Assembly: GCA_946616365.1 (NCBI GenBank) | Contig: CAMOIX010000008.1 | Coordinates: 16,456 to 80,455 of the forward strand | DNA length: 64,000 bases | Reading direction: 5' to 3' | Source: AC2028 sp002373595 | GTDB lineage: Bacteria > Bacillota > Clostridia > Lachnospirales > Lachnospiraceae | In this document: in pieces, positions 26,033 through 35,244 of the stretch | How positions within the stretch are numbered: position 1 is the first letter of the stretch | Layout of the letters: each line of letters opens with the position of its first letter | Position numbers and translations under genes: made by a program | The notes under the pieces: model-generated | Told to the model about the DNA's origin: nothing | What the model saw: only the letters and a program-made list of their open reading frames with translations | The model's database searches: none

Positions 26033-26512
26033 ATGAGTAATTACATCGAATATATTATCTGCTTTTTTATCTCTATGGTCCCGCTCGTTGAGCTCAGAGT
26101 GGCAGTGCCCTTTGGTATAGCGAGAGGTCTTGATCCGAGGCTCCTCTACCCCATATGTATCATAGGAAACATGCTCCCCGTACCTGTTATCTTCTTCTTC
26201 GCCAGAAAGGTACTCGAGTGGGGAAAGGACAAGAAAGTGATCGGAAAATTCTTTACTTTCTGCCTCGAAAAGGGACATAAGGGAGGAGTTAAACTCCAGG
26301 AGAAAGCAGGACGCGGACTCTATTTTGCACTTTTCCTTTTCGTAGGAATCCCCGTTCCCGGAACGGGTGCATGGACCGGAACGCTTGCAGCCAGCCTTCT
26401 TGATATGAATTTCAAGAAAAGCGTTGTGGCCGTCATAGCGGGCGTGCTGCTGGCAGGCACGATAATGGGCCTTGCCACGTTCGGAGTGCTCGGTGCGGCA
26501 AGTTTTTTCTGA
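26033..26512 (+). CDS. COG2426 small multi-drug export-like membrane protein
   Basis: 159 residues, four or five helices, with MVPLVELRVAVPFGIARGL and the conserved loop GIPVPGTGAWTGTLAA, both typical of the COG2426 family. The family is annotated as putative small multidrug export protein, but the function is not well proven. RBS GAAAGGAAAAACAA. Confidence 0.88.
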   Translation: MSNYIEYIICFFISMVPLVELRVAVPFGIARGLDPRLLYPICIIGNMLPVPVIFFFARKVLEWGKDKKVIGKFFTFCLEKGHKGGVKLQEKAGRGLYFALFLFVGIPVPGTGAWTGTLAASLLDMNFKKSVVAVIAGVLLAGTIMGLATFGVLGAASFF

Positions 26513-26540
26513 TAGCGAAAGCATAGACTGTTTATTTGTG

Positions 26541-27395
26541 ATGGATGACAGAGAAGATCTGATAACGGAATATGAAGCGTTTGCCGACTGTTACGATGAA
26601 CTGATGGGTGCACTTCCCTATGAGGCATGGGGAAAGCGCATTGTTGATACTATCGAAAAATACGGGATATCAAAGCCGGACAGAGATGAGAAGGATCCCG
26701 TGAAAGCGGAAGCCAATCTTGTGCTCGATCTGGCCTGCGGAACAGGTACGCTCAGCGAGTATATGTACGGGGCAGGATATGATGTGATAGGCATCGATGC
26801 TTCTCCTGATATGCTCGGTCAGGCGCTGATAAAGAGAGATGAATCGGGATCGGAGATCCTCTATCTGCAGCAGGACATGAGGGAACTCGATCTGTACTGC
26901 ACGGTAGGTACGGTTTTTTGCGTATGTGACAGTCTGAATTATATGCTCTCCGAAGATGAACTTAAGGATGTCTTTAAAGGAGTTCATCTTTTCCTGCAGA
27001 AGGACGGTCTGTTTATATTCGACATCAATACGGATCATAAGTATCGCGAAGCGCTCGGGGACAGAGTCTTTGCATCTGCGGGCGAGGAGACGTCATATAT
27101 CTGGGAGAATTCCTACAATACGGACGACTGTACAAATGAGTACAGACTCTCGATGTTCATCCTGAATGACGAGGGGACGTACGACAGGTATGACGAACTC
27201 CATATCCAGCGCGGATACAGCGATGAGCAGGTGAGGAAACTTCTGTCCGAGACGGGATTTGAGATAGTAAGTATTTCCGATTCGGACAAGGAATTGCTGG
27301 ACAGATTTCCGGATGAGGATGCAAAAAAACTCGATCAGAGATATGGCGACAAGGATACCGAGAGATACTTCGTCGTCGCCAGATGTATAAAGTGA
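26541..27395 (+). CDS. Class I SAM-dependent methyltransferase
   Basis: 284 residues from the ATG at 26541; the frame could start earlier, but that would overlap the exporter. Motif I is LVLDLACGTGTLSEYM, motif II region VIGIDASPDML, then QQDMREL and CDSLNYM. The shape fits small-molecule methyltransferases. A family next to hslO is common in clostridia, but the substrate is not known. No good Shine-Dalgarno; translation may be coupled to the preceding gene. Confidence 0.88.
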   Translation: MDDREDLITEYEAFADCYDELMGALPYEAWGKRIVDTIEKYGISKPDRDEKDPVKAEANLVLDLACGTGTLSEYMYGAGYDVIGIDASPDMLGQALIKRDESGSEILYLQQDMRELDLYCTVGTVFCVCDSLNYMLSEDELKDVFKGVHLFLQKDGLFIFDINTDHKYREALGDRVFASAGEETSYIWENSYNTDDCTNEYRLSMFILNDEGTYDRYDELHIQRGYSDEQVRKLLSETGFEIVSISDSDKELLDRFPDEDAKKLDQRYGDKDTERYFVVARCIK

Positions 27396-27400
27396 TAAAG

Positions 27401-28276
27401 ATGAATGATTATATGATATCTGCCACTGCTGCGGGAGCACAGATAAGAGCTTTTGCCGCTGTGAGCACGGGAATGGTCGAAAAGGCCAGACAGACACATA
27501 ATACGAGCCCGGTCATAACCGCTGCACTCGGAAGGCTCATCACCGCGGGTGCGATGATGGGACGAATGATGAAGGGCGAAAAAGATCTTCTCACTCTCAG
27601 GATATCCGGAGATGGACCGGTAAAGGGGATCATAGTCACCGCGGATTCACAGGGACATGTAAAGGGATATGCAAACGTGCCCGATGTCATCATCTCTGCC
27701 AAACCGAACGGCAAGCTGGATGTGTCGGGAGCGATCGGAGACGGATTTCTGGATGTCATCAAGGATCTTGGATTAAAGGAACCCTACTCCGGAACAGTAC
27801 CTCTTCAGAGCGGAGAGATCGCTGAGGATCTGACTTACTATTTTGCGGTATCTGAGCAGGTTCCCTCCTCGGTGGGACTTGGAGTCCTGATGAATCATGA
27901 CAATACTGTCAGGTGCGCGGGCGGATTCATCATACAGCTCATGCCGTTCGCCACGGATGAATGTATAGACAAGCTCGAGGAGAATCTCAAAGCGCTTAAG
28001 CCCGTTACCGAGATGATGGATGAAGGACTTGATGCGGAAGGAATACTCGGCGAGGTTCTTAAGGGTTTCGATATAGAGATAAATGAGAAGAATGATATAG
28101 AGTACAGATGTGACTGCAGCAGGGACAGGATAGTGCGTGCTCTCATCAGTCTCGGTAGGACAGAACTGCAGAGCCTTGCGGATGAGGGAGAGGATATCAG
28201 GATCAACTGTGCATTCTGCAATACAAACTATGTGTTTAAAACAGACGAGATAAAGGAGATACTTAAAAATGGCTAA
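27401..28276 (+). CDS. hslO: Hsp33 redox-regulated chaperone
   Basis: 291 residues; the ATG at 27401 gives MNDYMISATAAGAQIRAFA, the family N-terminus, while the ATG at 27383 lies inside the upstream gene. The C-terminal zinc switch is complete: CDC at about 250 and CAFC at about 283. Oxidation of these Cys releases zinc and turns on the holdase activity in the cytoplasm. It overlaps the dapL start by 8 bases. Confidence 0.96.
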   Translation: MNDYMISATAAGAQIRAFAAVSTGMVEKARQTHNTSPVITAALGRLITAGAMMGRMMKGEKDLLTLRISGDGPVKGIIVTADSQGHVKGYANVPDVIISAKPNGKLDVSGAIGDGFLDVIKDLGLKEPYSGTVPLQSGEIAEDLTYYFAVSEQVPSSVGLGVLMNHDNTVRCAGGFIIQLMPFATDECIDKLEENLKALKPVTEMMDEGLDAEGILGEVLKGFDIEINEKNDIEYRCDCSRDRIVRALISLGRTELQSLADEGEDIRINCAFCNTNYVFKTDEIKEILKNG

Positions 28277-29483
28277 AGCAAATGACAATTATCTGAAGCT
28301 TCCCGGAAGTTATCTTTTTTCGATGATCGGAAAGAAAGTGAGAGAATACGGAGAGGCTCACCCCGATGCGGACATCATCAGACTCGGAATAGGAGACGTG
28401 ACCCAGCCTCTTGCACCTGCTATTATCGATGCTCTTCACAAAGCGGTGGATGAGATGGGAAATGCAGCTACATTCAAAGGATATGCGCCCGATCTCGGAT
28501 ACGATTTCCTTCGCAATGTGATCGCAGAGCAGGATTACAAGGCACGCGGATGTGACATATCAGCAGATGAGATATTCGTAGCAGACGGCGCTAAGAGTGA
28601 CTGTGCCAATATCCAGGAGATATTCAGCGTAGACAATAAGATCGCTGTATGCGATCCCGTATATCCGGTATATGTAGACTCCAATGTAATGGCCGGAAGA
28701 GCGGGCGACTATGACGCCGCTACCGAGAGATTTACGAAGGTGATCTACATGCCCTGCACGGAAGCAAACGGATTCATGCCCGAGTTTCCAAAGGAGGATC
28801 CCGATCTGATCTATCTCTGCTTCCCCAACAATCCCACCGGATCTGCCATCACGAAGTCGAAACTCCAGGAGTGGGTTGACTATGCGAACAGGATCGGTGC
28901 CATCATCCTTTACGATGCTGCATACGAAGCATATATCTCCGAGGATGATATCCCCCACAGCATCTTTGAGTGCGAAGGGGCAAGAACCTGCGCTATAGAG
29001 TTCAGATCATTCTCCAAGAATGCAGGATTTACGGGTGTAAGACTTGGATTCACCGTTATTCCCAAGGACCTTAAAGCGGGAGATACCGCACTTCATCCGC
29101 TCTGGGCGAGACGCCACGGAACGAAGTACAACGGAGCTCCCTATATCATACAGAGAGCCGGAGAGGCAGTATATTCGCCGGAAGGAAAGGCTCAGCTCAA
29201 AGAGCAGGTGGCTTACTACATGAAGAACGCCCGTGTTATCTATGACGGACTTAAAGGCGCGGGCTATGATGTTTCAGGTGGTGTGAACGCACCTTACATC
29301 TGGCTCAAGGCTCCGAACAACATGACCAGCTGGGAGTTCTTTGATCTGCTTCTGGACAAGGCGAATGTCGTAGGTACACCCGGCTCGGGATTCGGTCCTT
29401 CAGGAGAGCATTTCTTCAGATTGACCGCTTTCGGAACATATGAGAATACGGTTAGAGCGGTCGACAGGATCAAGAAGCTTTAA
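28269..29483 (+). CDS. dapL: LL-diaminopimelate aminotransferase
   Basis: 404 residues, normal length. Family motifs: DIIRLGIGDVTQPL, FVADGAKSDCANIQ, CFPNNPTGSA, YDAAYEAYI and the PLP lysine in SFSKNAGFTGVRLG. It turns tetrahydrodipicolinate directly into LL-diaminopimelate, a one-step route to lysine and peptidoglycan precursor that bypasses dapC/D/E. Translation is likely coupled to hslO. Confidence 0.97.
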   Translation: MAKANDNYLKLPGSYLFSMIGKKVREYGEAHPDADIIRLGIGDVTQPLAPAIIDALHKAVDEMGNAATFKGYAPDLGYDFLRNVIAEQDYKARGCDISADEIFVADGAKSDCANIQEIFSVDNKIAVCDPVYPVYVDSNVMAGRAGDYDAATERFTKVIYMPCTEANGFMPEFPKEDPDLIYLCFPNNPTGSAITKSKLQEWVDYANRIGAIILYDAAYEAYISEDDIPHSIFECEGARTCAIEFRSFSKNAGFTGVRLGFTVIPKDLKAGDTALHPLWARRHGTKYNGAPYIIQRAGEAVYSPEGKAQLKEQVAYYMKNARVIYDGLKGAGYDVSGGVNAPYIWLKAPNNMTSWEFFDLLLDKANVVGTPGSGFGPSGEHFFRLTAFGTYENTVRAVDRIKKL

Positions 29484-29496
29484 TAGGAGGTATGGG

Positions 29497-30198
29497 ATGA
29501 AGAAATACATAGCTGAGTTTATCGGAACAATGACACTGGTACTTATAGGATGCGGAACTGCGATGCTCGTGGGATGTGATTCTGCGAACGGATGCGGATA
29601 TCTGCTCACCGCTCTTGCATTCGGACTTACGATAGTCGGTATGGCATACTGTGTGGGAAATATCTCGGGATGTCATATTAATCCGGCTGTCAGCCTCGCG
29701 GTACTTATGAGCAAGGGCATGAGCGGCAAGGATTTTGTCGGATATGTCATCTCTCAGTGCCTGGGTGCTCTCGCGGGAAGCGGTATACTCGCACTCGTTT
29801 TCGGACTCGGAAAAGTGACCGACAAGACGGGAATTAACGGATTCGGAACAAACGGGCTTGCCGGAGTCAGCGACAGTGCGGCAGCCGGTCTCATAGTTGA
29901 GATCATACTTACATTTATCTTTGTACTCACGATACTTGGGGTCACCTCCAAGAAGGCCGGACACGGTTCCTTCGCCGGTGTGGTCATAGGATTTACCCTT
30001 GTGCTGGTTCACATCCTCGGCATCGGACTTACAGGAACAAGCGTCAATCCGGCAAGGAGTTTCGGACCTGCTGTAGTTGCGGCTATTGCGGGCAATACGG
30101 CACCTCTCGGATGTCTCTGGGTATTTATCGCAGGACCTTTGGCAGGAGCGGCTCTGGCGGCACTCTGCTATGGATTCCTTGAGGAAAAAATGGTATAA
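29497..30198 (+). CDS. aqpZ: Aquaporin (MIP family, AqpZ-like)
   Basis: 233 residues, six helices and the two half-helices with NPA boxes: SGCHINPAVSLA and GTSVNPARSFGP, the latter followed by the selectivity Arg. Overall closer to water channels (AqpZ) than to GlpF; it lacks the extra GlpF loop. The ATG at 29497 follows AGGAGGTATGGG. Confidence 0.93.
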   Translation: MKKYIAEFIGTMTLVLIGCGTAMLVGCDSANGCGYLLTALAFGLTIVGMAYCVGNISGCHINPAVSLAVLMSKGMSGKDFVGYVISQCLGALAGSGILALVFGLGKVTDKTGINGFGTNGLAGVSDSAAAGLIVEIILTFIFVLTILGVTSKKAGHGSFAGVVIGFTLVLVHILGIGLTGTSVNPARSFGPAVVAAIAGNTAPLGCLWVFIAGPLAGAALAALCYGFLEEKMV

Positions 30199-30199
30199 T
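30191..30199 (+). promoter_or_regulatory. Extended -10 promoter before the helical-protein gene
   Basis: TGGTATAAT at the very end of aqpZ, with only a poor -35 (TGGATT, 17 bases upstream). It could start the 30.26-36.2 kb operon. Confidence 0.45.
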
Positions 30200-30226
30200 T
30201 TTCTGTGTGTTGTTTCTGACAGCAAA

Positions 30227-30242
30227 GGAGCTCCGGAGCTCC
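30227..30242. repeat. 16-bp perfect palindrome in the leader before 30259
   Basis: GGAGCTCCGGAGCTCC is two copies of an 8-bp palindrome in tandem, and as a whole self-complementary. In RNA it makes a 6-bp hairpin with a CCGG loop just before the start region of the next gene. Purpose unknown; no U-tail follows. Confidence 0.5.
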
Positions 30243-30258
30243 GGAATGGGGATAAAAA

Positions 30259-30666
30259 ATGAGGATTACATTTTCACCGAGACTTATGGAAATAGCAACT
30301 CAGATGATGGAGGAAGGCAGAACTCCCGACGATGTAAAGGCTGCAAATAATGTCGTCGAGATTAACGGCACTGTCGAGACTCTCCATGCGCTGTACAGAC
30401 AGGGTGCTATAACCAAAGATCAGACCGATGCAGCTGTTGCTCTCAATACCAGACTTGTAAGAGAGTATCAGGAGGTTGAGGACCTCTATCGCAGCGTGTT
30501 TGACGGATACAAGCCCGAGGATGTTCCGATGATCGCGGGTAACAAGAATGATATCGATGTTATCCTCGACAGGCTTTGGATGGATTTCCAGGGCATTCAC
30601 GCACACGTTCTCATACAGCACGGGTATATCAAGAGCGCCGGTGAGTATGTGGATGCTTTGGACTGA
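30259..30666 (+). CDS. Uncharacterised helical protein
   Basis: 135 residues, no membrane helix, mostly predicted helix, with NVVEINGTVETLHALYRQGAI and DVILDRLWMDFQGIHAHVLIQHG. I do not recognise the family. It lies 24 bases before the MotA/FliG-like gene and is likely in the same transcript, so it may work with that protein. RBS GGGGATAAAAA. Confidence 0.7.
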   Translation: MRITFSPRLMEIATQMMEEGRTPDDVKAANNVVEINGTVETLHALYRQGAITKDQTDAAVALNTRLVREYQEVEDLYRSVFDGYKPEDVPMIAGNKNDIDVILDRLWMDFQGIHAHVLIQHGYIKSAGEYVDALD

Positions 30667-30690
30667 TGTCTGAAGCAGACCGGATGATCT

Positions 30691-31725
30691 ATGAGAGATT
30701 TCTTCTTTACGGAATTAAAGACCAAGATAAAAGAGATCGCGGAGATCTCTGACGTAGAAGCACGCACCTCCGGCGAAAACGAACTCGCGGAGACTGCGGC
30801 ATACATTATGAAAATAGCAAGGCTCGGAAGACGGGAGGGTATTATCGCTCTCGGCTCCGAGCCTGATCTTATCCGGGATTCCAAGCCTTTTATGACAAGG
30901 GTACTGGAACTGGTCGTCAAGGGATACGAACCTGATGTGGTAGAGGATGCTGCGCTTTCCATGTATGTCATGGAGGGCGGAGATGCTTATGTGGGCCTTA
31001 AGAGACTGATGGAGATACAGGGCTGCCTGGCCATAGAGGCAGGCGAGAATCCGGATGCACTTGAGATCAGATTAAGAGCGATGATGCCCGGCAGGACTTC
31101 CGAGAAGTATGATGCCGAGATACTTGCATACGGAGAGTTCGATTCAAACAAGACGGACGAGACGATCATCCGTATAGAGTCTGCTGCGAGAAACCGCGAA
31201 GCGCTGAGAGCGATCATAAATCCTTCTTTCAGTAGGACGGACTTTGATGAGAGTCAGCCCGAGAGGAGAATGGCGGGAGGTCTCTGGGAGAACGAGGACG
31301 ATGAGAGTTATTTCGTTATGCGTCTTGCGGAATATGTCATAATGCAGACTGATGACAAGGGAATAAAGAGACTGCTTGATGATACAGATCAGCTCACACT
31401 TGCACTTGCTGTGAAAGGGCTCAGCGGAGTCAGTGCGAGGATACTGTGCGACAATCTGACTGATACCGAAGCAGCTCAGCTGGCTGCGGACATGGCAGCT
31501 ACGGACAGAGTCCTCAAGTCGGAAGTTATAGATGCGACCAAGCAGCTGCTCACACATTATGCAGTGCTCGTTGAGGAAGATAAAATATCCTGTGCCGAGA
31601 CGGGCAAACTCATGCAGCTTCTCGCCGCAGTGAGAAAAGATAAAACAGCCGATCCTAATGTGTCAAGAGGATTTGATCTACTGGTGATCTTGCAGGAACT
31701 GGAATCAGGCGGAGAGGAAAAGTGA
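30691..31725 (+). CDS. Soluble protein joining MotA cytoplasmic-loop-like and FliG C-terminal-like domains
   Basis: 344 residues without any membrane helix. Residues about 41-134 resemble the cytoplasmic part of MotA: ARLGRREGIIALGSEPD aligns with the AxxARREGLLALE helix, VLELVVKGYEPDVVED with the LxxxVDGxxxxxxRD segment, and IEAGENPDALEIRLRAMMP with the LEGQxPxxIExKLxxYLP tail. The two MotA membrane helices that should lie between them (near 92-100) are missing. Residues about 207-300 resemble FliG-C: MRLAEYVIMQTDDKGIKRLL, TLALAVKGLSG and NLTDTEAAQLAADM. In motors these two domains contact each other. No flagellar gene is near; glycogen phosphorylase follows after one base. Function unknown. 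Confidence 0.75.
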   Translation: MRDFFFTELKTKIKEIAEISDVEARTSGENELAETAAYIMKIARLGRREGIIALGSEPDLIRDSKPFMTRVLELVVKGYEPDVVEDAALSMYVMEGGDAYVGLKRLMEIQGCLAIEAGENPDALEIRLRAMMPGRTSEKYDAEILAYGEFDSNKTDETIIRIESAARNREALRAIINPSFSRTDFDESQPERRMAGGLWENEDDESYFVMRLAEYVIMQTDDKGIKRLLDDTDQLTLALAVKGLSGVSARILCDNLTDTEAAQLAADMAATDRVLKSEVIDATKQLLTHYAVLVEEDKISCAETGKLMQLLAAVRKDKTADPNVSRGFDLLVILQELESGGEEK

Positions 31726-31726
31726 T

Positions 31727-34045
31727 ATGGGAGACAATAAGAATCTTGAGAGGGACGTTTTGATACTTAATCTCGAACAGCATCTCGGTGCCATCACGGA
31801 GAAGAAGTTCGGAAAGACGATCGCAGAGTGTACGGACGAGGAACTCTACGGAGCTGTTCTTAAGATGACCAAAGAACTGACAAAGGTGTCAACAAGGATC
31901 AGCGGTGAGAAGAAACTGTATTACATCTCGATGGAGTTTCTCATCGGAAAACTCCTGTCGAGCAACCTGATCAATCTCGGTATATATGACAAGCTCGAAT
32001 CAATTCTTGAGAAGAACGGCAAGAGTCTGGCAGCACTTGAGGAAGTAGAGCCGGAGCCTTCACTCGGAAACGGCGGACTCGGAAGACTTGCCGCATGTTT
32101 CCTTGATTCTATCGCAACGCTTGGTTTTTCCGGAGACGGTGTAGGCCTTAATTATCATTATGGTCTTTTTAAGCAGGTCTTTAAGAATCGTCAGCAGACG
32201 GAAGAGCCCAATGTATGGATCACTCCCGATACCTGGCTCACCCGTACCGACACCACATACAAGGTTGAGTTCGGTGACTGCACCGTTACTTCCAGGATGT
32301 ACGATATAGATGTTGTCGGATATGAGAACGGTATCAATAAACTTCATCTCTTTGATCTTGAATCTGTCGACGAGAAGCTTGTTAAGAAGGGGATCAATTT
32401 TGACAAGGAAGCGGTAACGAAGAACCTCACGCTTTTCCTGTATCCGGATGACTCTGACAAAGCAGGAAATCTCCTTCGTATCTACCAGCAGTATTTCATG
32501 GTTGCCAATGCGGCAAGACTTGTGCTCGCCGATATGAAGGAGCGCAAATATGACCTCCATGAATTAGACAAGCATGCGGTTATTCAGATAAATGATACTC
32601 ATCCCACGATGGTTATACCTGAGCTCATCAGAGTGCTCGTTGAGGAGGAAGCATTCTCCATGGACGAGGCCATCAAGGTTGTGGGCAGGACCTGCGCTTA
32701 TACCAATCATACGATACTTGCGGAGGCTCTCGAGAAATGGCCTCTTGAATACTTAGAGCAGGTAGTGCCTCAGCTCATCCCTTACATCAAGGAACTCGAC
32801 AAGAGAGTCAGAGCTAAGTACCGCAGCCCCAAGGTACAGATCATAGACAAGGAAAAGAGAGTGCATATGGCACACATCGACATCCACTACGGATTCTCCG
32901 TAAACGGTGTCGCTGCCATTCACACCGAGATACTTAAGAATACGGAGCTTAATGCTTTCTACAAGATCTATCCGGAGAAGTTCAACAACAAGACGAACGG
33001 TATCACTTTCAGAAGATGGCTCCTTTCATGCAACAGAGAACTGGCTGATATGCTCTTTGAAGTGATCGGTGATTCGTATACCAGGGATGCAAATGATCTC
33101 GAGAAGCTCCTTGATTACATCGACAACGAAAAGGTGCTCACAAGCATTGAAGAGATCAAGAGGTTCAAAAAGAGAGAGCTTGTACGATATATCAAAGAGA
33201 AGGAGGGTATCGACATAGATCCCGATTCCATCTTCGATATCCAGTCCAAGAGACTGCACGAGTACAAGCGTCAGCAGATGAATGCTCTCTATATCATTCA
33301 CAAATATCTCGAGATAAAGGGCGGCAAGAAGCCTGTGAGACCTGTCACATTTATGTTCGGAGCAAAGGCTGCACCCGCATACATCATAGCTCAGGATATT
33401 ATTCATCTCCTTCTGTGCCTGCAGGAGATAGTTAATAACGATCCCGATGTAAGCCCCTACATGAAGGTGCTCATGGTTGAGAACTACAATGTCTCCTACG
33501 CTGAGAAGATGATACCCGCATGTGATATCTCAGAGCAGATATCTCTCGCATCCAAGGAGGCTTCCGGTACCGGTAATATGAAGTTCATGCTAAATGGTGC
33601 AATAACTCTCGGAACTGCAGACGGCGCAAATGTCGAGATAGCCGAGCTGGTCGGAGAGGATAACATCTTCATATTCGGTGTATCATCGGATGAAGTAATC
33701 GCACATTATGCAAAGGCTGATTATGTATCCAGGGATTATTACAAAAAGAGCAAAGTCATAAAGGAAGCTGTCGATTTCATCACTTCGCCTCAGGTTGTAA
33801 AGGTCGGAAAGAAGGAGAGACTTCAGAGACTGCAGAAAGAGATTTTGAACAAAGACTGGTTCATGACTCTCATCGATCTCGAGGAGTATATCGAAGTCAA
33901 GGACAAAGCCCTGGCTGCTTTTGAAGACAGAGAGAAGTGGAGAAGGATGATGCTGACAAATATCGCGAAAGCCGGATTCTTCTCATCCGACAGAACGATC
34001 GAAGAGTACAACAGAGATATCTGGCATCTTACACGTATTGATTGA
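31727..34045 (+). CDS. glgP: Glycogen/starch/maltodextrin phosphorylase
   Basis: 772 residues, slightly shorter than the usual 800-840. Conserved PHP-family motifs: EPSLGNGGLGRLAACFLDS, QINDTHPTMVIPEL and the PLP lysine region EASGTGNMKFMLNGA, followed by LGTADGANVEI. It splits alpha-1,4-glucans with phosphate to glucose 1-phosphate in the cytoplasm. It stands one base after the MotA/FliG-like gene and before the mannosylglucose phosphorylase, giving a run of phosphorolytic enzymes that saves ATP. Confidence 0.96.
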   Translation: MGDNKNLERDVLILNLEQHLGAITEKKFGKTIAECTDEELYGAVLKMTKELTKVSTRISGEKKLYYISMEFLIGKLLSSNLINLGIYDKLESILEKNGKSLAALEEVEPEPSLGNGGLGRLAACFLDSIATLGFSGDGVGLNYHYGLFKQVFKNRQQTEEPNVWITPDTWLTRTDTTYKVEFGDCTVTSRMYDIDVVGYENGINKLHLFDLESVDEKLVKKGINFDKEAVTKNLTLFLYPDDSDKAGNLLRIYQQYFMVANAARLVLADMKERKYDLHELDKHAVIQINDTHPTMVIPELIRVLVEEEAFSMDEAIKVVGRTCAYTNHTILAEALEKWPLEYLEQVVPQLIPYIKELDKRVRAKYRSPKVQIIDKEKRVHMAHIDIHYGFSVNGVAAIHTEILKNTELNAFYKIYPEKFNNKTNGITFRRWLLSCNRELADMLFEVIGDSYTRDANDLEKLLDYIDNEKVLTSIEEIKRFKKRELVRYIKEKEGIDIDPDSIFDIQSKRLHEYKRQQMNALYIIHKYLEIKGGKKPVRPVTFMFGAKAAPAYIIAQDIIHLLLCLQEIVNNDPDVSPYMKVLMVENYNVSYAEKMIPACDISEQISLASKEASGTGNMKFMLNGAITLGTADGANVEIAELVGEDNIFIFGVSSDEVIAHYAKADYVSRDYYKKSKVIKEAVDFITSPQVVKVGKKERLQRLQKEILNKDWFMTLIDLEEYIEVKDKALAAFEDREKWRRMMLTNIAKAGFFSSDRTIEEYNRDIWHLTRID

Positions 34046-34065
34046 GAAACAGAAAGGATCTACAG

Positions 34066-35244
34066 ATGAAGAACGTTCACCCTATGTACAAAAAGCTTCT
34101 CGCACAGCAGGAAGAACTGCTCAAGAGAAAGAATGAAAAGTCTGAGTTCTACAATGGCATATATGACAGATATAAATATCCTGTCCTGACAAATAAGCAT
34201 GTGCCGATCATGTGGCAGTACGATCTCGACAAGAGGACCAATCCTTATTTCCAGGAGAGGCTCGGTATCAATGCCGTGATGAATTCCGGCGCGCTCTATA
34301 TGAACGGAAAATATTATCTCGTTGCGAGGATAGAGGGTAATGATCGCAAGTCATTCTTTGGTGTGGCTGAGAGTAAGAGCCCTGTTGATGGATTCAGGTT
34401 CCACGATTATCCGATCCTTCTCGAGGATACTTGCCCCGAGGAGACCAATGTATATGACATGCGACTGACCAAGCATGAGGACGGATATATCTACGGAGTC
34501 TTCTGCTCGGAGAGCAAGGACAAGACGGTAAAGGATCTCTCTGCGGCAGTTGCTGCAGCGGGCATCGTAAGGACCAAGGATCTCGAGCACTGGGAGAGAC
34601 TGGATAATCTCAAGACATTACATTCTCCTCAGCAGAGAAATGTCGTACTTCATCCGGAATTCGTAAACGGCAAGTATGCTTTCTATACCAGACCCATGGA
34701 TGATTTCATCGATACCGGAAGCGGCGGCGGTATAGGATTCGGACTCTGCGATGATATCAGGCACGCTGTCATCGATGAGGAGAAGATGACTTCGATCAGA
34801 AAGTATCATACCATTACCGAGGTGAAGAACGGTGCAGGTGCAGTGCCTATCAAAACTGATGCGGGATGGATACATATTGCGCATGGAGTGAGAAATACCG
34901 CAGCAGGACTTCGCTATGTAATCTATGCCTTTGCAACGGATCTGAAGGATCCTTCAAAGGTGATCGCGGAGCCTTCGGGACTCCTCATCGCTCCCAGAGG
35001 AATAGAGAGAGTCGGTGATGTAAGCAATGTTGTATTTACCAACGGCGCAGTTGTAAATGAGAAGAACGAAGTGTATATCTATTACGCATCTTCGGATACC
35101 AGGATGCATGTTGCGGGAACCACTATAGACAAGCTTGTTGATTATGTGTTCAACACCCCCGCAGATCCAGGCAGGAGCGTGCTCTGTGTAGAACAGAGAT
35201 GTGATCTGATCAGGGATAACCTTAAGCTTTTGGGTAAGAAATAA
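34066..35244 (+). CDS. 4-O-beta-D-mannosyl-D-glucose phosphorylase (GH130 subfamily 1)
   Basis: 392 residues from the ATG at 34066 (GAAAGGATCTACAG upstream). Characteristic segments: VPIMWQYDLDKRTNPYFQER, VARIEGNDRKSFFGVAES, NVYDMRLTKHEDGYIYG and RPMDDFIDTGSGGGIG. The Asp of the MRLT/YDMR region is at the place of the GH130 proton donor. It splits mannosylglucose with phosphate to mannose 1-phosphate and glucose, the last step in beta-mannan breakdown through cellobiose 2-epimerase. It overlaps manA by one base, which agrees with mannose use. Confidence 0.92.
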   Translation: MKNVHPMYKKLLAQQEELLKRKNEKSEFYNGIYDRYKYPVLTNKHVPIMWQYDLDKRTNPYFQERLGINAVMNSGALYMNGKYYLVARIEGNDRKSFFGVAESKSPVDGFRFHDYPILLEDTCPEETNVYDMRLTKHEDGYIYGVFCSESKDKTVKDLSAAVAAAGIVRTKDLEHWERLDNLKTLHSPQQRNVVLHPEFVNGKYAFYTRPMDDFIDTGSGGGIGFGLCDDIRHAVIDEEKMTSIRKYHTITEVKNGAGAVPIKTDAGWIHIAHGVRNTAAGLRYVIYAFATDLKDPSKVIAEPSGLLIAPRGIERVGDVSNVVFTNGAVVNEKNEVYIYYASSDTRMHVAGTTIDKLVDYVFNTPADPGRSVLCVEQRCDLIRDNLKLLGKK

